A program made the translations under genes and the position numbers. Below the pieces are notes generated by a model. The model saw nothing but the letters and a program-made list of their open reading frames with translations, was not told where the DNA came from and ran no database searches. Positions 18,294 to 25,358 of a stretch of 64,000 nt of DNA are shown here, one piece after another. Position 1 is the stretch's first letter, and each line of letters begins with the position of its first letter. The stretch is from Streptacidiphilus sp. PB12-B1b (GTDB taxonomy: Bacteria > Actinomycetota > Actinomycetes > Streptomycetales > Streptomycetaceae). Where the stretch lies: positions 806,001 through 870,000 of the forward strand of contig NZ_CP048405.1 of the NCBI RefSeq assembly GCF_014084125.1, in the 5' to 3' direction.

Positions 18294-20930
18294 ATGAAGG
18301 ATCAGTCGGCGCAGCCCGCCCCCGCCACGTCCCTCGCAGCCGCTGCCGCGGCCCAGGCCGCGCCCACCGCCAACGCCATGCGGCGGGCCCTGCACCGGGC
18401 CCGCGAGGGCGTCGCGCTGGACGCCGGCGAGGCCGCCGTCCTGCTCCGGGCGCGCGGCGCGGACCTGCGCGACCTGTGCGGCACCGCCGCGCGCATCCGG
18501 GACGCCGGGCTGGAGACCGCCGGGCGGCCCGGGGTGATCACCTACTCCAAGAAGGTGTTCATCCCGCTCACCCGGCTGTGCCGGGACCGCTGCCACTACT
18601 GCACCTTCGTCACCGTCCCCGGCAAGCTCAAGCGCGAGGGCCACGGCCTCTACCTCTCGCCGGACGAGGTGCTCGCCATCGCCCGCGAGGGCGCGGCCCT
18701 CGGCTGCAAGGAGGCGCTGTTCACCCTCGGCGACCGCCCCGAGGACCGCTGGCCCGAGGCCCGCGAGTGGCTCGACGCCCACGGCTACGACGACACCCTG
18801 GCGTACGTCCGGGCCATGTCGGTGCGGGTGCTGGAGGAGACCGGGCTGCTGCCGCACCTCAACCCGGGCGTGCTGGGCTGGACCGACTTCCAGCGGCTGA
18901 AGCCGGTCGCGCCCTCCATGGGGATGATGCTGGAGACCACCGCCACCCGGCTGTGGTCCGAGCCCGGCGGCCCGCACCACGGCTCGCCGGACAAGGAGCC
19001 GGCCGTCCGGCTGCGGGTGCTGGAGGACGCCGGGCGCTCCAATGTGCCGTTCACCAGCGGCATCCTGATCGGCATCGGCGAGACCCACGAGGAGCGCGCG
19101 GACGCACTGTTCGCGCTGCGGCGGATCTCCCGGCAGTACCACGGGCTGCAGGAGGTGATCATCCAGAACTTCCGCGCCAAACCCGACACCGCCATGCGGG
19201 CCATGCCCGACGCCGAGCTGGAGGAGCTGGCCGCGACCATCGCCGTCGCCCGGGTGCTGCTCGGCCCCTCGGCCCGCATCCAGGCCCCGCCGAACCTGGT
19301 GGACGCCGAGTACGAGCTGATCATCTCGTCCGGCATCGACGACTGGGGCGGCGTCTCCCCGCTGACGCCGGACCACGTCAACCCCGAGCGTCCCTGGCCG
19401 CACATCGACGACCTCGCGGCGCGCACCGCGGCGGGCGGCTTCGAGCTGCGCGAGCGGCTCACCGTCTACCCCGAGTACGTCCGGCGCGGCGAGCCCTGGC
19501 TCGATCCGCGGGTGCTGCCGCACGTCCGGGCCCTGGCCGATCCGCAGACCGGCCTGGCCCGCCCGGACGTGCTGCCGGTCGGCCTGCCCTGGCAGGAGCC
19601 GGACGAGGTGTTCGTGCCCAGCGGCCGCACCGACCTGCACACCGCGGTGGACACCGAGGGCCGCACCGGCGACCGCCGCGAGGACTTCGACGAGGTCTAC
19701 GGCGACTGGGAGTCGCTGCGCGAGCAGGCCGCCGAGCAGGCCGCGGACGGCCCCGCCCCGGCCCGGCTGGACGGCGACGTCCGCGAGGCCCTGGCCGTGG
19801 CCGCCGACGACCCGCGCCGGCTGACCGATGCACAGGCGCTGGCGCTGTTCCACGCGGACGGCCCGGCCCTGGACGCGCTGTGCGCCATCGCCGACGCGGT
19901 CCGCCGCGACACCGTCGGCGACACCGTCACCTACTGCGTCACCAGGAACATCAACTTCACCAACGTCTGCTACACCGGCTGCCGCTTCTGCGCGTTCGCC
20001 CAGCGCCGCACCGACGCCGACGCCTACACCCTCTCGCTGCAACAGGTCGCCGACCGCGCCGCGCAGGCGTGGGACGTCGGCGCCACCGAGGTCTGCATGC
20101 AGGGCGGCATCCACCCGGACCTGCCCGGCACCGCCTACTTCGACATCGCCCGGGCGGTCAAGGCCCGGGTGCCCGGCATCCATGTGCACGCCTTCTCGCC
20201 GATGGAGGTGGTCAACGGCGCGACCAGGACCGGGCTCTCGCTGCGCGACTGGCTGCAGCAGGCCAAGGAGGCCGGGCTGGACTCCATCCCCGGCACCGCC
20301 GCCGAGATCCTGGACGACGAGGTCCGCTGGATCCTCACCAAGGGCAAGCTGCCCGCCGCCACCTGGGTCGAGGTGGTCTCCACCGCGCACGAGCTGGGCC
20401 TGCGCTCGTCGTCCACGATGATGTACGGGCATGTGGACCAGCCCCGCCACTGGCTCGGGCACCTGCGGCTGCTCGCCGAGATCCAGGAACGCACCGGCGG
20501 CTTCACCGAGTTCGTGACGCTGCCGTTCATCCACACCAACGCCCCGGTCTACCTCGCCGGGATCGCCCGCCCAGGCCCGACGCTGCGCGACAACCGCGCG
20601 GTCACCGCCATGGCCCGGCTGCTGCTGCACGGGCGCATCCCCAACATCCAGACCAGCTGGGTGAAGCTGGGCGCGGACGGCGCGGCCGAGATGCTCCGCT
20701 CCGGCGCCAACGACCTGGGCGGCACCCTGATGGAGGAGACCATCTCCCGCATGGCGGGCTCCGCGTACGGCAGTTACGAGTCCATCCGGGGGCTGGAGGC
20801 GATCGCCGCCAAGGCCGGGCGTCCGTCCGCGCAGCGCACCACCACCTACGCCCCGGTCCACGAGGAGCGCCGGGCCGCCGCCCTGGCCTCGGACGGGCAC
20901 CTGCCGGAGCTGCTGCCGGTGCTGGAGTAG
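18294..20930 (+). CDS. fbiC: FbiC: 7,8-didemethyl-8-hydroxy-5-deazariboflavin (F0) synthase, CofG-CofH fusion
   Basis: Bifunctional radical SAM enzyme that makes the F0 chromophore of coenzyme F420 from a flavin-pathway ribitylaminouracil and tyrosine. Two radical SAM halves are visible, each with a CxxxCxxC [4Fe-4S] motif: CRDRCHYC at about residue 96 (CofG half) and CYTGCRFC at about residue 559 (CofH half). Each is followed by typical barrel motifs, such as [13 protein letters not shown] and [15 protein letters not shown]. Length 878 fits actinobacterial FbiC (about 860). The N-terminal Ala/Pro-rich 30 residues are variable. ATG at 18294 follows AAGGTTCAGGCC. No other F420 gene lies close, as is usual for fbiC. 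Confidence 0.97.
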   Translation: MKDQSAQPAPATSLAAAAAAQAAPTANAMRRALHRAREGVALDAGEAAVLLRARGADLRDLCGTAARIRDAGLETAGRPGVITYSKKVFIPLTRLCRDRCHYCTFVTVPGKLKREGHGLYLSPDEVLAIAREGAALGCKEALFTLGDRPEDRWPEAREWLDAHGYDDTLAYVRAMSVRVLEETGLLPHLNPGVLGWTDFQRLKPVAPSMGMMLETTATRLWSEPGGPHHGSPDKEPAVRLRVLEDAGRSNVPFTSGILIGIGETHEERADALFALRRISRQYHGLQEVIIQNFRAKPDTAMRAMPDAELEELAATIAVARVLLGPSARIQAPPNLVDAEYELIISSGIDDWGGVSPLTPDHVNPERPWPHIDDLAARTAAGGFELRERLTVYPEYVRRGEPWLDPRVLPHVRALADPQTGLARPDVLPVGLPWQEPDEVFVPSGRTDLHTAVDTEGRTGDRREDFDEVYGDWESLREQAAEQAADGPAPARLDGDVREALAVAADDPRRLTDAQALALFHADGPALDALCAIADAVRRDTVGDTVTYCVTRNINFTNVCYTGCRFCAFAQRRTDADAYTLSLQQVADRAAQAWDVGATEVCMQGGIHPDLPGTAYFDIARAVKARVPGIHVHAFSPMEVVNGATRTGLSLRDWLQQAKEAGLDSIPGTAAEILDDEVRWILTKGKLPAATWVEVVSTAHELGLRSSSTMMYGHVDQPRHWLGHLRLLAEIQERTGGFTEFVTLPFIHTNAPVYLAGIARPGPTLRDNRAVTAMARLLLHGRIPNIQTSWVKLGADGAAEMLRSGANDLGGTLMEETISRMAGSAYGSYESIRGLEAIAAKAGRPSAQRTTTYAPVHEERRAAALASDGHLPELLPVLE

Positions 20931-20942
20931 CCGCGCCGGCGC

Positions 20943-21731
20943 TCAGTGCATCAGCTCACCGGCGTTGACCAGCAGCGACTGGCCGGTGATGGCCCGGGCC
21001 CGGTCCGAGGCGAAGAACAGCGCGGCCTCGGCGACATCGCCGTCGGTCGCCAGCTCGGGCAGCGCCATCCGCTCGGTGAGCCGGGCCTTCACCTCCTCCT
21101 CGGGGACGCCCTCGGTGCCGGAGGTCCAGCGGACGTACATCTCCACCGCCGGGCCCCACATCCAGCCCGGGAGCACGGTGTTGACCCGGATCCGCTCCGG
21201 CCCCAGCTCCCGCGCCAGCGAGTACATGGCGGAGGTGAGCGCGCCCTTGGAGGCCGCGTACGCCGCCTGCCGCACCTGGCTGGGCGCGGCCACCGCGGAC
21301 TGCGTCCCGATGATCACCACCGAGCCGCCGCGCTCGCGCAGCGCGGGCAGGCAGGCCCGGGTGAGCTGCAGGGTGCCGATCAGGTTGACGTCCAGCACCC
21401 GCCGCCAGGCGGCGAAGTCGGCGTCGGCCAGGCCGCCGAAGTAGCTGTCCATGGCGGCGACATGGACGACCGCGTCGATGCGGCCGAAGCGCTCCACGGC
21501 CAGCGCGGCCAGCGCGGTGCAGGCGTCGTCCTCGGCGATGTCGGTGCAGCGCCAGGCGACCTGCCCGGGGTGCTCCGCCTCCACCTCGGCGGCGGCCTTG
21601 GCCAGGTTCTCCTCGGTGCGGGCCCCCAGCACCACCCGGGCCCCCTCGCGCGCCGCCCGGACGGCGACCTGCTGGCCCAGCCCGGGGCCCACCCCGGACA
21701 CCACGACCGTACGACCATCGAGCAGCGGCAT
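20943..21731 (-). CDS. Short-chain dehydrogenase/reductase
   Basis: NAD(P)-dependent SDR of 262 residues, with the cofactor motif VSGVGPGLGQQ (TGxxxGxG variant), VHVAAMDSYFG in place of NNAG, the catalytic YAASKGAL (Tyr-x-x-x-Lys), and a preceding Ser in VIIGTQSAV. The start at 21731 (MPLLDGRT) is preferred over ten residues upstream because GGGAGGTG lies 9-10 bp before it. It is divergent from the gene at 21858, and the shared 126-bp region holds two identical-pattern palindromes, suggesting joint control. Substrate unknown; SDRs of this type often act on alcohols or acyl-CoA derivatives. Confidence 0.92.
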   Translation of the reverse strand: MPLLDGRTVVVSGVGPGLGQQVAVRAAREGARVVLGARTEENLAKAAAEVEAEHPGQVAWRCTDIAEDDACTALAALAVERFGRIDAVVHVAAMDSYFGGLADADFAAWRRVLDVNLIGTLQLTRACLPALRERGGSVVIIGTQSAVAAPSQVRQAAYAASKGALTSAMYSLARELGPERIRVNTVLPGWMWGPAVEMYVRWTSGTEGVPEEEVKARLTERMALPELATDGDVAEAALFFASDRARAITGQSLLVNAGELMH

Positions 21732-21751
21732 GGCTGACACCTCCCAGATAG

Positions 21752-21766
21752 CTGACGGCACGTCAG
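21752..21766. promoter_or_regulatory. Operator-like palindrome, SDR side of the divergent promoter
   Basis: CTGACGGCACGTCAG, 21 bp upstream of the SDR start, same CTGAC-N5-GTCAG pattern as 21805-21819 and 4890-4904. The position would let a bound repressor block SDR transcription or translation initiation. Confidence 0.6.
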
Positions 21767-21804
21767 CTTATTTCTCCGGGGCGGGGTTTGCCAGAGCCAT
21801 GCAT

Positions 21805-21819
21805 CTGACTTACCGTCAG
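21805..21819. promoter_or_regulatory. Operator-like palindrome, EthD-like-gene side of the divergent promoter
   Basis: CTGACTTACCGTCAG, centred 53 bp from the neighbouring palindrome (about five helical turns) and 39 bp before the divergent ATG. One base differs from the site at 15044-15058. Confidence 0.6.
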
Positions 21820-21857
21820 TTCTCGGTGCACACGCGAGCGAAGCGGGAGGCCAGCAG

Positions 21858-22781
21858 ATGGCGGACGACGACCGGCTGCAGGCGGGCGAACGGCAGACAG
21901 AGGACCGGCCGACAGGCGAACGGCAGGCGGGCGACCGGCAGCCGCCCGCGGGGGACCTCGACCAGTACACCGCACTGGCCTCCCGGGGGCCCTACTCGGT
22001 GGCTGTCGGCAGCGCCCTGATCACCATGGTCGAACCGCACCCGGGCCACGAGTACGGCTACAACCGCTGGTACGAGGACGACCACTTCTACGCCGGGGCG
22101 ATGGCCATGCCCTGGATGTTCGCCGGCCGCCGCTGGGTCGCCACCCGCGATCTGCAACTGCTGCGCTACCCGGAGAAGTCGGCGGTCGCCGAACCGGTCA
22201 CGGCCGGCTGCTACCTCTCCGTCTACTGGATCAACGAGGGCCGCCAGGACGACCACATGCGCTGGACCGTCGGCATCAACAAGCGGCTCAACCGGGACGG
22301 CCGGGTCTACCGCGACCGCACCCACGTCTTCACCGCGTTCCAGCAGCGGGTCGCCGCCGCCTACCGCGACGGCGCCGCCGGGCCGCGCGACATCCACGCC
22401 CTGGACCACCCCTACGCCGGGCTGGTGCTCCAGGTCGTCGACGCCGAGGACGCCGCCGGGCGCGAGCGGCTGGTCGACTGGCTGCTGGACCGGCACCTCC
22501 CGGCCAAGCTGCGGCCCGGCAGCCCGGCCGCCCTGTGCGTGCTGTTCCGGCCGCTGCCCCTGCCCGGCGACCGGATGACCTACGTCAAGCAGGTCGAGGG
22601 GGTGGACAACCGGCTCACCCTGCTCTGGTTCCTGCAGGAGGACCCGCGCGCCTGCTGGCCCGCCTTCACCGGCTTGGACGCCGAGGTCGCCGCAGCCGTG
22701 CCGGGCGCGCGGGTGGAGCTGGTGGCGCCGTTCGTACCGACCCTGCCCGGCACCGACGCCTACGTCGACCGGCTCCGCTGA
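21858..22781 (+). CDS. Unrecognised protein with EthD-like (dimeric alpha/beta barrel) look
   Basis: 307 residues, not confidently recognised. After a polar, Gln/Arg/Asp-rich head of about 45 residues, the segment SALITMVEPHPGHEYGYNRW and YEDDHFYAGAMAMPWMF (about residues 50-90) resembles EthD-type ferredoxin-like barrels, in which a short strand precedes an N-x-W-Y-x-x-x-H pattern. The body is rich in Trp, Tyr and His (VYWINEGRQDDHMRWTV, LTLLWFLQEDP) and has a second barrel-like part, suggesting two tandem domains. Neither a signal peptide nor a membrane helix is seen. Divergent from an SDR with shared operators, so a joint catabolic or tailoring reaction is plausible. Start ATG at 21858 follows GGGAGGCCAGCAG. 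Confidence 0.7.
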   Translation: MADDDRLQAGERQTEDRPTGERQAGDRQPPAGDLDQYTALASRGPYSVAVGSALITMVEPHPGHEYGYNRWYEDDHFYAGAMAMPWMFAGRRWVATRDLQLLRYPEKSAVAEPVTAGCYLSVYWINEGRQDDHMRWTVGINKRLNRDGRVYRDRTHVFTAFQQRVAAAYRDGAAGPRDIHALDHPYAGLVLQVVDAEDAAGRERLVDWLLDRHLPAKLRPGSPAALCVLFRPLPLPGDRMTYVKQVEGVDNRLTLLWFLQEDPRACWPAFTGLDAEVAAAVPGARVELVAPFVPTLPGTDAYVDRLR

Positions 22782-22850
22782 CCCCGCGACCGGCCGACCG
22801 CCGAAGCCCCCTGCGGATCGGCGAGGGGGCCACGGCCACGGGAGACCCGG

Positions 22851-23063
22851 TCAGCGAAGCTCGAAGGCGCCGCCGGCGACCTCGGCGATGAAGGACGCCC
22901 ACGCGTCGGCGGTGAAGTGCAGCGCCGGACCCTTCGGGTCCTTGGAGTCACGGACGGCCATACCGGCCTCGGGCACCGCGACCTCGACGCAGTTGCCGTT
23001 GCCCGAGTAGGAGGACTTGCGCCAGGCCAGGGCGGTGTCGGCGGAGAGGATGTTCTGGTCCAT
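22851..23063 (-). CDS. DUF397 domain protein
   Basis: Small 70-residue protein with the DUF397 signature WRKSSYSGNGNCVEVA and VRDSKDP, followed by FTADAWASFIAEV. Such proteins are found in large numbers in streptomycetes, nearly always next to XRE/DUF5753 regulators, where they are thought to modulate the regulator in a WhiJ/AbaA-like system. Here the XRE gene ends 166 bp upstream on the same strand, which supports a functional pair. The biochemical role is not known. Confidence 0.9.
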   Translation of the reverse strand: MDQNILSADTALAWRKSSYSGNGNCVEVAVPEAGMAVRDSKDPKGPALHFTADAWASFIAEVAGGAFELR

Positions 23064-23229
23064 GAAGGCTCACTCCGGTTTCGCTGGGGGTGCTCTGTTG
23101 GGCGATCTGTTACCAGTGTTGCCCCGAAAGCTGTGAATCAGCGATTTCGGGCCCAGGTACTCGCCCAAGAGGGCCCAATCGGGCCGGAGTTGCCGCGCCG
23201 TCACCAATCCTGCGCTACCCTGCCCGCCC

Positions 23230-24090
23230 TCAGCGGGCGAAGTCCTTGGCGATGCGGTCGATCAAGTCCCGTGTCTGGTCCGGATTCAGGGCCTGGGCGC
23301 GCAGGTGCTCGTACAGCGTCGAGTAGGTCTTCACGTCCGCCTCCTTCTCCAGGTAGAGGTCGCTGGTGACGCCCTCCAGGTAGACGATGGTGGCGTCGGC
23401 CTCGTCCTCGAACTCCAGGATCGAGAAGGTCCCGCTCATCCCCGGATGCGCGCCGACGGAGTACGGCAGCACCTGGACCGTGATGTGCGGCTCCTGGCTC
23501 AGCGCGATCAGGTGCTCCAACTGCTCGCGCATCACCTGCGGTCCGCCGACCTCGCGGTGCAGCACCGCCTCGTCCAGCACCGCCCACATCCGCAGCGGCT
23601 TGTCCGGGGCGTGCATGACCTCCTGCCGCCGCATGCGGATCTCGGTCCGCTTCTCGTTCTGCGCCGGGGCGGCCTCCGGCTGGATACCGGCGATGACGGC
23701 GGCGGCGTACTCGCGGGTCTGCAGCATGCCGGGGACGAACAGCGACTCGTAGTTCCTGGCGGAGACGGCGTCCGCCTCCAGGCCGATGTAGACGCTGTAC
23801 GGGACGTCGCCGAAGGCGTGCCACCAGCCCCGCTGACGGGACTCCCGGGCCATGGCCATCAGCGCGTCGATCAGCTTCTCGTCCGTCACCGAGTAGACCC
23901 GGCAGAGGTCGCGGACGTCCCGCTGGCTGATGCTGCGGCGGCCGTTCTCCAGCCGGCTGATCTTCGACTGCGAGACGAGCAGCTGCTGGGCGACGTCCTC
24001 AGCGGTGAGGTGCTGCTCCTCGCGCAGCTCGCGCAGTTTCGCGCCCAGCCTGCGGCGGCGGACGGTCGGATTGATGCTGGCGGACGACAA
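23230..24090 (-). CDS. XRE-family regulator with DUF5753 domain (WhiJ-like)
   Basis: 286-residue transcription regulator. Residues about 12-70 form an XRE helix-turn-helix (LGAKLRELREEQHLTAEDVA, QQLLVSQSKISRLENGRR); the remainder is the DUF5753 sensor-like domain with YIGLEADAVSARNYESLFVP and GMLQTREYAAAV, ending in VTSDLYLEKEADVKTYSTLY. The TTG at 24090 is selected because GGAGGACCC lies directly upstream and the preceding in-frame segment is Pro/Arg-rich and unlike the family. It pairs with the DUF397 gene downstream. Members of this group affect development or antibiotic production in streptomycetes. Confidence 0.9.
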   Translation of the reverse strand: MSSASINPTVRRRRLGAKLRELREEQHLTAEDVAQQLLVSQSKISRLENGRRSISQRDVRDLCRVYSVTDEKLIDALMAMARESRQRGWWHAFGDVPYSVYIGLEADAVSARNYESLFVPGMLQTREYAAAVIAGIQPEAAPAQNEKRTEIRMRRQEVMHAPDKPLRMWAVLDEAVLHREVGGPQVMREQLEHLIALSQEPHITVQVLPYSVGAHPGMSGTFSILEFEDEADATIVYLEGVTSDLYLEKEADVKTYSTLYEHLRAQALNPDQTRDLIDRIAKDFAR

Positions 24091-24295
24091 CGGGTCCTCC
24101 GGCTCTGCTGGTGGGGTGATGTTCGGTATTCGTTGGTATGCCTTTCGCTCAGCAGGATGCCACTCGGACCCGCCTCCGCGTGGGGCAATCGGCAGGGATG
24201 GGGCGGAGCAACCGGAAAGAGCGGGCGCGCGGCCCGGTACGCGCGCGGGGGTGGCTGACCGCGCAGGTGGCCGGGGGCGGAGAGGGCGCACACGA

Positions 24296-24345
24296 CCGAC
24301 CGCCGTCCGTCCCGCGAGGGTGGTCGCGGGACGGACGGCGGTCGG
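24296..24345 (-). terminator. Very long perfect hairpin between the GPP34 and XRE genes
   Basis: 22-bp perfect stem (24296-24317 with 24324-24345) and 6-nt loop. It lies 30 bp after the GPP34 stop on the minus strand and upstream of the XRE start, so it ends the former and insulates the latter. Confidence 0.8.
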
Positions 24346-24374
24346 GTTCGGTGCGAGTCGGCGGGCAGCGGCCG

Positions 24375-25103
24375 TCAGCGGGCCGCGGCGCGCGCCATGC
24401 CGGGCAGGGCGGGGGACCGCCCCGCCGGTCGCGCGGCCGTCCTGGCCGGGGCGGGCGCGCCACCCCGGACCTGCGCGGCGGGTAGGCCGTTCTGCACGTC
24501 CATCACGGCGTGCGCGACCATTCCGCCCAGGGGGTCGTACCTGATCAGGTCACGCAGCCGTGACCTGGAGGAACGGCCCTCGTTACCCGGATAGAGATGC
24601 TTACCCAGGCCCACGGCGTGGGCGAGGGCGGCCAGCGCGGCCGTCCGGGGGTCCGGGGGGATCCCGGTCCGGATGGCCGTGTCCAGCCGTTCCTTGATGG
24701 CGTTGTTCGTGCAGTCGTCCGACGCCTGGTACCGCGTCGTCGGCAGCACTCCGCACACCTGGCCCGGCACCGCCCGCACCATCTCGCACCGCTCCAGGTG
24801 CGCGAGGTACGTCTGGCGCAGCCCCAGCCGGGGCCCACCGATCCAGTGCACGGCACGCACCGCACTGCCACGTCTGCGCAGCAGTTCCAGGGCGTGGTCC
24901 AGTGTCGGGTCACCGGTCGGCCGTGGATTGACCACGGCGATCCGGTCCCCGTCCGGGACTATGCGTCCGGCCATGGCCAGCTCGACGAGCTGCGCTCCGG
25001 CCAGCCCGAGGTCAAGGGTCTGCGGTTGCGCGGTGGTCCCGGTCGTCGGGTCCAGTGCGAGCAACAACAGTTCCTCGGGAATTGTTCTGCGGCTCTTGCC
25101 CAT
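24375..25103 (-). CDS. GPP34 (GOLPH3/Vps74-like) family protein
   Basis: 242-residue protein of the Golgi phosphoprotein 3 family, which in eukaryotes binds phosphatidylinositol 4-phosphate; the bacterial role is unknown. Seen: the N-terminal IPEELLLLALDPTTG, LGLAGAQLVELAMAGRI (about residues 33-49), LDHALELLRRRG, and the C-terminal RLRDLIRYDPLGGMVAHAV. The final 40 residues are an Ala/Pro/Arg tail. A paralogue-rich family in actinomycetes. It is divergent from the D,D-carboxypeptidase gene, with 255 bp between them. Confidence 0.85.
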   Translation of the reverse strand: MGKSRRTIPEELLLLALDPTTGTTAQPQTLDLGLAGAQLVELAMAGRIVPDGDRIAVVNPRPTGDPTLDHALELLRRRGSAVRAVHWIGGPRLGLRQTYLAHLERCEMVRAVPGQVCGVLPTTRYQASDDCTNNAIKERLDTAIRTGIPPDPRTAALAALAHAVGLGKHLYPGNEGRSSRSRLRDLIRYDPLGGMVAHAVMDVQNGLPAAQVRGGAPAPARTAARPAGRSPALPGMARAAAR

Positions 25104-25194
25104 CCAAGCCTCCCCGCGTGGATGAAGACAGCGTGACGCCTCTCACACCCTGCTGTCGAGAGTGCCTGGAGAGTGACACGACACCGTGATCTCT

Positions 25195-25221
25195 GGAACC
25201 GCCCGGATGAACCCCACGTCT
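25195..25221 (+). promoter_or_regulatory. Possible ECF (SigE-type) promoter of the D,D-carboxypeptidase gene
   Basis: GGAAC (25195-25199), 17-bp spacer, CGTCT (25217-25221), 138 bp before the chosen start. The arrangement resembles promoters read by cell-envelope-stress sigma factors of streptomycetes; a cell-wall gene is a reasonable target. Inferred from pattern only. Confidence 0.35.
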
Positions 25222-25358
25222 GGCACTGGAGGGGGCGTCAACACCGAGGAATCGCCGGTGGAGGGCACCGCGTGCCAGGGTTTTCGCGGCCGTGAAGGAA
25301 ACTGGTGCCGGAGCGTCGATCTCGGGCGCCCACCGGACACGCGAGGAGGTTGGGATAC

